This document shows, one piece after another, positions 16,602 through 24,927 of a DNA stretch of 64,000 bases (position 1 is the stretch's first letter; every line of letters starts with the position of its first letter). Source of the DNA: Desertifilum tharense IPPAS B-1220 (GTDB lineage: Bacteria; Cyanobacteriota; Cyanobacteriia; Cyanobacteriales; Desertifilaceae); contig NZ_MJGC01000050.1 of assembly GCF_001746915.1 (NCBI RefSeq), positions 1-64,000 of the forward strand, in the 5' to 3' direction. The position numbers and the translations under genes are program-made. The notes below the pieces were generated by a model. That model searched no databases. It was not told the DNA's origin and saw only the letters and a list, made by a program, of their open reading frames with translations.

Positions 16602-17381
16602 ATGCCTACCAATGTCACCAGCGAACTGAAAAACGACAATCTCCAACTGTTGCGGGAATATCAAAACAATCCCTCTCTCCAGCTTCGCAATCAACTCGTA
16701 CAACTCAACATCGGACTGGTTAGACGGGAAGCCCATCATTGGATCAATCAATGCACCGAAAGCTACGAAGACTTGTTACAAGTCGGTTGTATTGGTTTAA
16801 TTCGTGCTATTGAACGCTTTGACATGTCTAAAGGGCACGCCTTTAGCTCCTTCGCAACCCCCTATATCCGGGGCGAAATCCAACATTACCTCAGAGATAA
16901 AAGCTCTGCGGTGCGAATTCCCAGACGATTAACCGTGCTGCAACGTCAGGCGGCGTGGGCTATTAGAGATTTACAAGTTAAACTTAACCGCTATCCGAGC
17001 GATCGCGAAATCGCTAGCGCCTTAAATATTGAAGTAGAAGAATGGCAAGAAATTAAACTCGCCTGCCAAAACCGTTCTCCCCTAAGCCTAGATGCACCCG
17101 TTGGCGAAGAAGGAGAAAACGCCACCTCCCTGGGCGAACTCGTTCCCGACAACCGCTATCGCAGCTTCCAACTCGCTCAAGAAGACTGCATTCGCCTGCA
17201 ACAAGCCCTCGTTCAACTCGAACAACGTACCCGCGACGTATTGGAATTCGTCTTCCTGCAAGACCTCACCCAAAAAGAAGCCGCAGAACGCCTAGGCATC
17301 AGCGCCGTCACCGTATCGCGCCGCGTTAAAAAAGGTCTAGATAGCCTAAAGACCCTGCTCGCTGGAACTGAAGACGAATAA
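16602..17381 (+). CDS. sigF: RNA polymerase group 3 sigma factor SigF
   Basis: This 259-residue sigma-70 protein has region 2 (EDLLQVGCIGLIRAIERFDM, FSSFATPYIRGEIQHYLRD), region 3 (RIPRRLTVLQRQ) and a region 4 helix-turn-helix (LTQKEAAERLGISAVTVSRR). Length and motifs fit SigF, which in cyanobacteria controls type IV pili, motility and surface properties. I use the ATG at 16602 (MPTNVTSELKND); the frame can extend to 16560 with unlike residues. No anti-sigma gene is adjacent. The next plus-strand gene codes a PilP-like lipoprotein. Confidence 0.88.
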   Translation: MPTNVTSELKNDNLQLLREYQNNPSLQLRNQLVQLNIGLVRREAHHWINQCTESYEDLLQVGCIGLIRAIERFDMSKGHAFSSFATPYIRGEIQHYLRDKSSAVRIPRRLTVLQRQAAWAIRDLQVKLNRYPSDREIASALNIEVEEWQEIKLACQNRSPLSLDAPVGEEGENATSLGELVPDNRYRSFQLAQEDCIRLQQALVQLEQRTRDVLEFVFLQDLTQKEAAERLGISAVTVSRRVKKGLDSLKTLLAGTEDE

Positions 17382-17664
17382 TCGAGGAATCAATCCCCCT
17401 TTAAAAGCTACCCTCCTCCCAATTTCAAAAGCTCATTCAAGCCGAGGAATTTGGAGGATTCTTGTTTTTACACTGAAGTTTAAACTGAATAAAATCATAC
17501 CCGCCATACCGAAATTAGCGATTTTTAGCCCAAAATTGATGGGTTATTGAACGGATCTGGGTAAACTAATAAATGAAAAAGTGGCTGTCAATCGCTGAAA
17601 TTTCGCTAACGATTGCCAAGTAAAACGATTCAGTGGTCATTCGCTTCGCAGCAGGGGGTTGGCT

Positions 17665-18624
17665 ATGCGGCAGATTCGAGTTTTAGGATTGCTAGGCGTA
17701 CTGTCTGTCTTAGTGACAGGGTGCGGTCTTTTTGGGGGAGACGATACCGTAGCTCCCTCTCCGAGTCCAGTGACCTCTCCTGTGGCAGTCTCGCCTGCAC
17801 CAGAAGCCTCACCCTCACCAGAGGCTTCCCCCTCTCCCGGAGCTTCTCCTGTCCCTGCCCAAGACTTTAGCCAGCCCGTCGTTCCTGCAAGTCCCCCTCC
17901 CCCTGCCGGGCCCGATTTAATTCAATCCACCAACCCAGATGAGCGCGTTCGCTTGCTCGAACAACAACGCGGGCGGCAAGACCCCTTCGCCGTTGTGACG
18001 GTTCCAGTTGTCGTTCAGCGCCCAGAAACTCCTGGAGAACCCGGTACTGGCGGTCAGGTTGAGGTTCCCGGTCGGATTCGCGAACTTCCCGGCGTTCCTA
18101 GAGCCGGAGGCACCGCCACAGCCAGTCCCAGACCGGGCGCAACCCAAGCTCAACCCCCCACCGGAGGCGGACAAGCCCGTCCAGGGACTCCCGGAGCGCC
18201 AGGAACCCCTCGTCCGGCTCCAGGTGCAGCCAGACAGCAACCTTCCCCCCCTCGTCCAGCCATTCCTTCCGTAGCGGCTAGCCCCCTTGGGGTCCCCGGC
18301 TTACCCGATTTAACGCCAGCCCCAACCATTGCTCGCGTACCGGGTACAGAGCCTCCAGTGGCAGCCTTACCCTCCCTCGGTTTGCCCGCTTTACCCGACC
18401 CAGATTTAGCAAATGCGGTTGAAGTAACCGGCGTCATCCAATTTGGTGGAACTGCTCAGGCAATTGTCAGAGCGCCCTTAGAACCCAGCAGCCGCTATGT
18501 TGGGGTGGGCGCGCGGTTATCCAACGGACAAGTCCTTGTCAAACGGATCGAAATGAATTCAGGTGCCACACCTGTAGTCATTTTGGAACAAAATGGTGTA
18601 GAAGTTGCTAAACCAGTAGGATAA
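17665..18624 (+). CDS. Proline-rich lipoprotein with PilP/GspC-like C-terminus
   Basis: This 319-residue protein starts at the ATG at 17665, two codons inside the open frame. MRQIRVLGLLGVLSVLVTGC is a lipoprotein signal with the acylated Cys at 20. Residues 30-70 are Pro/Ser repeats; then NPDERVRLLEQQRGRQDPFA resembles the DPF segment of PilP-type pilotins; a long Pro/Gly/Ala linker follows. The C-terminal 80 residues (VEVTGVIQFGGTAQAIVRA, VGARLSNGQVLVKRIEMNSG) look like the small beta domain of PilP/GspC. A pilus role is inferred, helped by the neighbouring sigF. Confidence 0.6.
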   Translation: MRQIRVLGLLGVLSVLVTGCGLFGGDDTVAPSPSPVTSPVAVSPAPEASPSPEASPSPGASPVPAQDFSQPVVPASPPPPAGPDLIQSTNPDERVRLLEQQRGRQDPFAVVTVPVVVQRPETPGEPGTGGQVEVPGRIRELPGVPRAGGTATASPRPGATQAQPPTGGGQARPGTPGAPGTPRPAPGAARQQPSPPRPAIPSVAASPLGVPGLPDLTPAPTIARVPGTEPPVAALPSLGLPALPDPDLANAVEVTGVIQFGGTAQAIVRAPLEPSSRYVGVGARLSNGQVLVKRIEMNSGATPVVILEQNGVEVAKPVG

Positions 18625-18660
18625 GACAACAAATTCTGAATTTACAGAGAGACTTCAGCC

Positions 18661-19413
18661 ATGCCTCATGAAATTTTCAAGCCTGGAATCAGGGTATTGA
18701 TTGCTGCGTGCTTTGGTGCTGTCGGTTGTTTTTTACAAGCAAGTCCTTCAGTGGCTCAAGAGCAATCTTCCTCAGAAGACCCCCTTATTCCTGTTTGCAT
18801 TCCCAGAGTGGCATCCGGTTTTGTGAAGTGCAATTTTGAGAACGGCGATAACTACGTCGGTCATATTGTCAACGGCATTATTGAAGGCAGAGGGGTCTAC
18901 GTCTATGCGGACGGTCATCGATACGATGGCGAGTTTCGGAATGGCAAACCCCACGGTCGCGGTATTTTTATCAGCAGCGAAGATGCCCGCTTTGAGGGGA
19001 ATTTTCAAAATGGCAATATTGTTCAGGGTAAAGTGTTCTTTCCCGATGGCAACCGCTATGAAGGGACATTTCGCTTAGTCAGCGAGGTGGGAGGCGATAA
19101 AGTCACCAGCCAGCCCAGCGGTCGGGGAACGTTTTTCTTTAATAATGGCAGCCGTTATGTGGGCGAGTTTTTTGCAGGTCAACCTTTTGGTCGAGGAACG
19201 CTGATTCGTCCAGATGGCAGCCGTTGTGAAGGGCAGTTCTTTAATGAAAATTTGGATGCCAAAGCCACCAGTTGTCGCTTCTCCAATGGCAGCACCTACC
19301 GAGGAGAACTGCGCCAAGGGGTGCCGCACGGTCATGGAACGTTAACGAATCCCAATGGTCAACGGTTTATTGGCACGTTCCGCGAGGGACGATTTGTCAG
19401 AGCAGCACAATAG
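18661..19413 (+). CDS. Secreted MORN-repeat protein
   Basis: This 250-residue protein has an N-terminal signal peptide (VLIAACFGAVGCFLQASPSVAQ) and seven or eight MORN repeats, for example YVGHIVNGIIEGRGVYVYAD, YDGEFRNGKPHGRGIFIS, YVGEFFAGQPFGRGTLIRPD and YRGELRQGVPHGHGTLTNPN. MORN repeats form elongated beta structures and often bind lipids or proteins. Location is probably the periplasm or the outer surface. It lies 36 bp after the PilP-like lipoprotein gene, so co-transcription is likely. Confidence 0.85.
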   Translation: MPHEIFKPGIRVLIAACFGAVGCFLQASPSVAQEQSSSEDPLIPVCIPRVASGFVKCNFENGDNYVGHIVNGIIEGRGVYVYADGHRYDGEFRNGKPHGRGIFISSEDARFEGNFQNGNIVQGKVFFPDGNRYEGTFRLVSEVGGDKVTSQPSGRGTFFFNNGSRYVGEFFAGQPFGRGTLIRPDGSRCEGQFFNENLDAKATSCRFSNGSTYRGELRQGVPHGHGTLTNPNGQRFIGTFREGRFVRAAQ

Positions 19414-19515
19414 CTAACGATCCAAACAGGTTGTAGTGGTGGAGATGTTCGATAGGGATGTCTCCACTTTTAGTGGATTCAGCGATTTGATTGAGTTGCA
19501 ATTAGGAGCAAGCTT

Positions 19516-20322
19516 GTGCCGTTTTTTACTGCGGAGGATGGCGTTCCCCTTTATTACACTGATGAGGGAGAGGGGACGCCAATTCTACTGATTCACGGGA
19601 TTACAATGAATCACAAGTTTTTCCAACAGAATGCGCCTGTCTTCGCAAAAACGCATCGGGTGGTAACGTTGGATATTCGCGGACATGGCTATTCTGGGAA
19701 GCAAGAGTTGAATTGGACGTTGCGCCAAGCTGCTAGAGATGTTCGCAAACTCATTGCTCATTTGAATTTGAGCGATGTGACGCTGGTGGGATGGTCGATG
19801 GGAACCACTCTGATTTATAACTATTTTGACCAATTTGGCGGCGAGCAGCTTAGAGGGGCGGTGTTTATGGATATGTCCCCTTATCTGCTGAAGGTGGATG
19901 ATTGGGAACACGCGATGTTTGGCAATTTAGACTATAAAACTGCGATTGAAGTGACGCATAATATTTTTAGCGATCGCATTGCCGCTTTAGAAGGGCTAAT
20001 CGCTATTAGCTTCAAAGCCGGTCAGCCACCCGACTTCGCCACAAAGGAGTTGTGGATGCGCGAGTCGATGTTGACGCCAAGTAGTGCAATGGCGGCTTTT
20101 TGGCTGTCTATGCTGGCTGCGGATTGGCGCTCTGGGCCTATTCCAGTCCCTGTCCTGCTATGCTATGGTTCCCAGAGCGTGTTCTTCCCCACTCCACTCG
20201 GTAAGGCCCTGCAAGCCAGCATCCCTAATAGCCATCTGGTCATGTTTGAGCAAAGCGGTCACTCTCTATTTTGGGAAGAACCTGACCGCTTTAATGCTGA
20301 AGTTGCCCGTTTTGTGGGTTAG
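19516..20322 (+). CDS. Alpha/beta hydrolase
   Basis: This 268-residue protein starts with GTG at 19516 (MPFFTAEDGVPLYYTDEGEG), with AGGAGCAAG before it. It has LLIHGITMNHKFF, the nucleophile elbow GWSMGT near residue 93, and His in [14 protein letters not shown]. It is probably a cytosolic esterase- or haloperoxidase-like enzyme of unknown substrate. Its last 32 bp overlap the end of the convergent kinase gene. Confidence 0.85.
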   Translation: MPFFTAEDGVPLYYTDEGEGTPILLIHGITMNHKFFQQNAPVFAKTHRVVTLDIRGHGYSGKQELNWTLRQAARDVRKLIAHLNLSDVTLVGWSMGTTLIYNYFDQFGGEQLRGAVFMDMSPYLLKVDDWEHAMFGNLDYKTAIEVTHNIFSDRIAALEGLIAISFKAGQPPDFATKELWMRESMLTPSSAMAAFWLSMLAADWRSGPIPVPVLLCYGSQSVFFPTPLGKALQASIPNSHLVMFEQSGHSLFWEEPDRFNAEVARFVG

Positions 20323-22297
20323 GGATTTGAACTAGAGGACAGTTGAGATTGGGTTGACGAATGGGGATTTGAATTACAAATTGAGTGCCTTTTTGGGCTG
20401 TTGAGTCGCACTCTAATTTGCCATTGTGTTTTTCATTCACGATTTGGTAACTGATTGGCAGGCCTAATCCCGTTCCTTTGCCGATGGGTTTAGTCGTAAA
20501 GAAGGGATCGAAAATGCGCGATCGCACTGCTTCTGACATCCCCAAACCATTGTCTGCAATCATAATCTTCGCCCAATTGTCAGATGTGTGTTGAGTTGAA
20601 ATCCAAATTGTTCCAGGCTGGATATCGCGTTCCTCGCGCGTTTTTTTTTGAGCCGCTTCTTCTAAAGCATCAATCGCATTGGCTAGCAGATTCATAAAGA
20701 CTTGGTTGAGATACCCTGGATAGCACTCAACTAACGGCAGTTGCCCATAATTTTTAATCACTTTAATGGCTGGAACATCGGATTGTGCCTTGAGGCGGTG
20801 CTGCAAAATCATTAAAGTGTTATCAATCCCCTCATGGAGATCGGCAAGCTTAAATTCTGCTTCATCCAGGCGAGAAAAGTTACGCAACGAAATCACAATA
20901 TTCCGGATGCGATCGGAACCGACTTTCATAGACTTGAGAATCTTCTGTAAATCTTCCACCAAAAAATCTAACTCCGCCTCCTCTAGCTCTGCTTGCAGGG
21001 AAGGAGAGGGATGAGGATAGTGATGCTGATAGGAATGAATGATTCTTAACAAGTCTTGTAAATATCTTTCAACATAGGACAGGTTGCCATGAATAAAGTT
21101 AACTGGATTATTGATTTCATGGGCAACGCCTGCCACCATTTGGCCTAAAGCAGACATTTTTTCGCTTTGTACCATTTGACCTTGGGTTCGGTGCAGTTCT
21201 TCTAGGGTACTTTCCAGTTGCTGCATGTGTTGAGACAACTGTCGATCGCGTAATGTTAGCTGCTCTGCCATTGTATTGAACCCCTGCGCCAACACGCCAA
21301 CTTCATCTTGGGTGTCGGTCTGAAGGCGGATAGTCAGATCGCCTTGAGCTAAGGCTTGGGTTGCCTGAGTGAGAGATTGAATGCGACGGCTGAGTGCTTG
21401 AGTGACGCGAAATCCAAGAAGCATCACGCCGACAATGAGAATACCCCCCAGTAACCCAAAAATAGCGACGACACCCCAAAGTTTTCGCTCGGCTTGCTCG
21501 GTTTCTTCAAATGATTTAAGCACGGCAATTTGGAGGGTTGGCCCATCGAAACTGGGGAGTTCAACCGTTTTGCTGAGGAAAGTTTCTCCGGCAATTTCTA
21601 TGCGTTGCGGTGAAGCATCGGCTTGAGGAAACGACCAGGAGCGATCGCGCTTCAGCATTAAAGTAGAGGCAGTAACGCGATCGCCCTGGAAGGCAACCAG
21701 ATGCATGGATGTATTCCCTCGAATTTGCTGAAGCAGGGCATCATCAATGGCAATACCCACTACTAAGTTAGCCAAAATCGTGGTTGCGGATTTAATCGAG
21801 AAAAAACTGACCAGAGAGCAGGGTGCTGTATTGTCTGCGAGTAGAATACCTGATACTTCCAGTCCGGTTTGAGCCGTGGTATTGACGATCGCATCCTGAA
21901 ATTCAACCCCATTGAGCGATCGCTGTTGCGAAGAGAGTAAAGATTGACCGTTGGTGTCAACGATTTTTAGCAAATCGAGTTCTAGCGCCGATTGGATCGG
22001 GAGCAGGGTGCGGAGTAATAAAGCGCGATCGCCTGTGGAAACAGCGTTGACAACGCTTCTCTCCTCGCTCACCCAACGGGCTTTCAGACTCAGCAATTTT
22101 TCTTTCTGCTGCAAATCCTGTTGTAGCAAAACAGCTAGATCGCTTGTCTCCTTATACGCCGTCTGTGCTAAATAATTCCTCGCAAAATAGCCCAACCCGA
22201 TCGCCCCCACAGTCCATAAACTGAGGAAGACGATCAAGGGCAGAGACACTAACTTAACTGCAACCGGAAACTGACTATATCGGGTACGGAGGGTCAT
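20291..22297 (-). CDS. Transmembrane sensor histidine kinase with HAMP
   Basis: This 668-residue protein has one membrane helix near residues 18-38, an extracytoplasmic sensor of about 230 residues, a second helix near 270-295 and a HAMP domain ([20 protein letters not shown]). A coiled coil leads to the kinase core: H box [16 protein letters not shown] near 391, N box [28 protein letters not shown] and [11 protein letters not shown]. All catalytic boxes are intact. The start overlaps the PstS-like gene by 4 bp (ATGA), so the two are translationally coupled. No response regulator is adjacent. Confidence 0.93.
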   Translation of the reverse strand: MTLRTRYSQFPVAVKLVSLPLIVFLSLWTVGAIGLGYFARNYLAQTAYKETSDLAVLLQQDLQQKEKLLSLKARWVSEERSVVNAVSTGDRALLLRTLLPIQSALELDLLKIVDTNGQSLLSSQQRSLNGVEFQDAIVNTTAQTGLEVSGILLADNTAPCSLVSFFSIKSATTILANLVVGIAIDDALLQQIRGNTSMHLVAFQGDRVTASTLMLKRDRSWSFPQADASPQRIEIAGETFLSKTVELPSFDGPTLQIAVLKSFEETEQAERKLWGVVAIFGLLGGILIVGVMLLGFRVTQALSRRIQSLTQATQALAQGDLTIRLQTDTQDEVGVLAQGFNTMAEQLTLRDRQLSQHMQQLESTLEELHRTQGQMVQSEKMSALGQMVAGVAHEINNPVNFIHGNLSYVERYLQDLLRIIHSYQHHYPHPSPSLQAELEEAELDFLVEDLQKILKSMKVGSDRIRNIVISLRNFSRLDEAEFKLADLHEGIDNTLMILQHRLKAQSDVPAIKVIKNYGQLPLVECYPGYLNQVFMNLLANAIDALEEAAQKKTREERDIQPGTIWISTQHTSDNWAKIMIADNGLGMSEAVRSRIFDPFFTTKPIGKGTGLGLPISYQIVNEKHNGKLECDSTAQKGTQFVIQIPIRQPNLNCPLVQIPNPQNGQLQH

Positions 22298-23181
22298 TTT
22301 TTTTGAGAGAGGGTGGCTTGGGGAACTGAAGCAAAGCCGGATTGCTCCAGAATTGTGTTTCCGGGTTGACCCAAAATATATTCAACAAAAGATTGGGTAG
22401 CCTCGGAAGCGTTTTTATTCCAAACAATCCCTATCGTCCGTGCCATTGGATACTGACCTGTTTTCAGGTTTTGTACTGTAGGCTCAATCCCATCCAAGCT
22501 CAGATGATTGACTGATAAGTTGTGGGAAATGGCATAAGCCAGAGAAAAGGCACCAATGCTGTAAGGGGTTGTTTGTAATGTTTGAATGAGTTCCCCTTCT
22601 TTACGCATCACGACAGCATTGGGTGAATTGTTCAAATCTTTTCCTAGGTAATGTTGGCGCAGAAGACGCTTGGCAGATTCATCTTCTGGGCGATCGAGAA
22701 CTACGATTGCAGCATCCGGCCCTCCAAGTTGCTGCCAGTTGGTGATGCTACCGCTATAGATGGCTTGGATCTCTTGAGTCGTTAGGTTTTTGACTCCAGT
22801 AACGCTGGGGTGAGTGGCAACGAGTAGGGCATCTTTAGCGACTGCACGAAATTCTAAGGTACCATCGTTTTCTTCAGGGCTTAAGGTTTTAGAAATTGCA
22901 CCTACATCGACTAAACCCTGCTGAATCCCAGCAATGATGTTTTCTGACTGTCCGGGTTCTAAAAGGGTAATTTTCTCATTGTTGTGACTCGCTTCGTAAG
23001 CGGTCTTTAGGGTTTGTAAAAAATCGACTGTGCTGCTGGACACTCCGGCTTGAAGTGGCGCTTGGCTAACACGGGTCGAGGTTGTAGCTGTGGGAGCCGA
23101 AACGGTATTGTTTGTTGAGCAACTCGGTAGTCCTACGATCGCGATCGCGCCCAGCGTCAAAATGAGTAAAGACGGCTTCAT
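22294..23181 (-). CDS. PstS-like substrate-binding lipoprotein
   Basis: This 295-residue protein has a lipobox (AIAIVGLPSC, Cys21) and a periplasmic-binding fold of the PstS-like type: STVDFLQTLKTAYEASHNNE, GQSENIIAGIQQGLVDVGAI, IYSGSITNWQQLGGPDAAIV and DESAKRLLRQHYLGKD. PstS proteins bind phosphate for an ABC importer, but no pstCAB genes are present here. The 4-bp overlap with a membrane kinase suggests that it presents a ligand to that sensor. The ligand could be phosphate or another oxyanion. Confidence 0.85.
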   Translation of the reverse strand: MKPSLLILTLGAIAIVGLPSCSTNNTVSAPTATTSTRVSQAPLQAGVSSSTVDFLQTLKTAYEASHNNEKITLLEPGQSENIIAGIQQGLVDVGAISKTLSPEENDGTLEFRAVAKDALLVATHPSVTGVKNLTTQEIQAIYSGSITNWQQLGGPDAAIVVLDRPEDESAKRLLRQHYLGKDLNNSPNAVVMRKEGELIQTLQTTPYSIGAFSLAYAISHNLSVNHLSLDGIEPTVQNLKTGQYPMARTIGIVWNKNASEATQSFVEYILGQPGNTILEQSGFASVPQATLSQKK

Positions 23182-23337
23182 CAGTCGTTCCCCTTAAATC
23201 AATAGTTATAAATATAACCATCAACTCCGGTTTTCACGGTAATTTCGCCTCCTCCCTCAAGAGAAGTTTGAAAATCTTCTCCCCTTTTTGAAGTTCCGAT
23301 TGCAGCTAATCGCAAGCCTATACAATTTCTGCTGCTG

Positions 23338-23359
23338 AACTACAATATGAACTGTAGTT
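23338..23359. promoter_or_regulatory. Inverted repeat upstream of copG
   Basis: AACTACA (23338-23344) and TGTAGTT (23353-23359) form a perfect 7-bp inverted repeat with an 8-nt spacer, 15 bp before the CopG start. It could be the operator for autorepression or the end hairpin of a small IS605-like element. TACAAT overlaps the left arm and may be a -10 box. Confidence 0.5.
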
Positions 23360-23373
23360 TAAAAACACCTACG

Positions 23374-23514
23374 ATGCCCAGAGAAAAGACAATCAGAGTG
23401 AGACTTTCGGATACTGAATATGAATCGCTGAAAGCTTATGCACGCGAAACAAACAGAATGATATCCGAGGTGGTTCGTGACTGGATCAAAGAGATCGGGA
23501 AAAAGCCGTCCTAG
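23374..23514 (+). CDS. CopG-type ribbon-helix-helix protein
   Basis: This 46-residue protein (MPREKTIRVRLSDTEYESLK then ISEVVRDWIKEI) has the beta strand and two helices of a ribbon-helix-helix DNA-binding protein. Similar small genes accompany TnpB elements in cyanobacteria. Here no TnpB follows; the stop codon is inside a hairpin that is also present at the left end of the tnpB element at 1.6 kb. An inverted repeat upstream is a possible operator. It is probably the gene of a minimal mobile element. Confidence 0.75.
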   Translation: MPREKTIRVRLSDTEYESLKAYARETNRMISEVVRDWIKEIGKKPS

Positions 23515-23536
23515 AAGGACGGGGCTTGTATCCCAT
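23500..23536 (+). repeat. Terminal hairpin of CopG mini-element
   Basis: CCGTCCT (23506-23512) pairs perfectly with AGGACGG (23516-23522), preceded by AAAAG and followed by GGCTTGTATCCC. The match to 1621-1653 is high. It includes the copG stop codon. Confidence 0.65.
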
Positions 23537-23578
23537 TATTTTTGGTCAAAGATCGCTGAGTCTAGTGAGTGTCAGCAG

Positions 23579-23851
23579 TTACGGTCCGGAAAATACGGCG
23601 TCTTCTACATCCTGACGGCTGAGGGAATACTTGAAGGCGCGTTGCAGTTCCCGACCTTCTTCGTCCATGTTGAAGTAACGAACCATCAGTTGGTCGATTT
23701 CTAGGGCAATTTCGGCTTCCCAGGTGTCTCGTTTGACGTACCAGCAATGGAGTTGCGAGCGATTTTGTTGGCAACCTTGCTCAATTAACCAACGTTCAAT
23801 TTCAGGTAACGGATGATTGTAGAGGGGGGTTTCAGCAGGCAAAGAAATCAT
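23579..23851 (-). CDS. DUF3143 family protein
   Basis: This 90-residue protein (TPLYNHPLPEIERWLIEQGC, HCWYVKRDTWEAEIALEIDQ) is of a cyanobacterial family, DUF3143. It has no membrane segment. It follows the J-domain gene by 33 bp, an arrangement common in cyanobacteria, so the two may act together. No biochemical function is known to me. Confidence 0.8.
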   Translation of the reverse strand: MISLPAETPLYNHPLPEIERWLIEQGCQQNRSQLHCWYVKRDTWEAEIALEIDQLMVRYFNMDEEGRELQRAFKYSLSRQDVEDAVFSGP

Positions 23852-23884
23852 TTTTATGGGTTGACAAAATAAGATAAATGTAAA

Positions 23885-24454
23885 TCAGCCAATGTGAGGA
23901 GCGCGGAGGGTGAAGAAAGCTTCGGGTTGGGATTCTAGCGTTTGGGGTTGAATGAACTCTTCTCCGGGGATGGAGATGGGTTTTAAGACGGTTTCCGGGC
24001 GCGTGAGGGCGACTGCGATCGCCAACAGCAAGCAACCGATAAAGGCGATCGCGAGAATGAATAAGGCGAAGATTTCCCCAGCCGACAGCGGTCGCTCTGT
24101 GGGATCGAGGTAAGCAGAGGAGCGATACTTAGATTGGGCTGTGGTTTGGCGATGTAACTCTGGTAAGGGTTGAATGACATAGAGGCGCGAGTAACCAATG
24201 TTTTGGTCGTAAACTTTGCGCTGTTCCACGTTACTCAGAGTGGCATAAGCTTGATTGATTTCCTGAAACTTCTCGGTAGCCACCTGCGGCGCGAGTTCGG
24301 TTGTATCGGGATGGTAACGCTTGCTGAGTTCCCGATAGGCGCGGCGAATTTCTACCCCAGAAGCTGAAGGATGCAAACCCAGCAGGGTGTAATAGTTAGA
24401 GGCTGTTTGGACGTTTGGTTGTCCCTGGTTGGATGTTGCTCGATTGCTGGTCAC
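23885..24454 (-). CDS. Membrane-anchored J-domain protein
   Basis: The 189-residue protein has a J domain at about residues 20-85 (YYTLLGLHPSASGVEIRRAY, KRYHPDTTE with the HPD motif), a linker and one membrane helix near 130-150 (IFALFILAIAFIGCLLLAIA). J domains stimulate Hsp70 ATPase; the anchor suggests DnaK recruitment to a membrane. No Gly/Phe or zinc domain is present. It is co-directional with DUF3143. Confidence 0.88.
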   Translation of the reverse strand: MTSNRATSNQGQPNVQTASNYYTLLGLHPSASGVEIRRAYRELSKRYHPDTTELAPQVATEKFQEINQAYATLSNVEQRKVYDQNIGYSRLYVIQPLPELHRQTTAQSKYRSSAYLDPTERPLSAGEIFALFILAIAFIGCLLLAIAVALTRPETVLKPISIPGEEFIQPQTLESQPEAFFTLRAPHIG

Positions 24455-24497
24455 TATCGCTCCTCTAGCGTCCAGTTTTTAAGATTTTTTTATTTTA

Positions 24498-24760
24498 ACT
24501 TTTGGTGGGGGTTTGGGGGGAAGAAGAGGGTGGGGAGGTGGGGGGATGGGGAGGTGGGGGGGAGTTTTTCAATAACTCCATATTTTTTTCCCGACTGAGC
24601 CAACCGTTACGCACGCCTCCTAGCTATGGAACTCAGAGCTTTGCACTCTCTTCCCCACTCGGAACTCGGAACTTACTCAGCACACCGCTACGCGGAAGCA
24701 AGCTACAGCACTTTGCACTCAGCACTTAGAGAAGCACTCAGAACTTTCTACTAAAAAAAA
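24498..24760. repeat. G-rich and GTGCTGAG-family repeat region
   Basis: A G-rich run (GGTGGGGGTTTGGGG, then GTGGGGAGGTGGGG, up to 24563) is followed by AGCACT/CTCAGCACTT-type short repeats to about 24750 and an A-tract at 24753-24762. It lies between clpB (3' end) and the J-domain gene (5' end). No gene was seen. Confidence 0.65.
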
Positions 24761-24927
24761 AGGCGATCGCGCTTTCCATCAGATAAATCTGTTGGAGTGT
24801 CGATCGCTGCCTTTAAAACTAGCCCCAGTTTTATTAACGCCAAGCATAAGCGAACTCTAGGGGTTGTCGCTTCCTCTGGTTTGACTAACCCGATTGGAGG
24901 ATGCGGGCGGATGGGGGAGTTGTTAGA

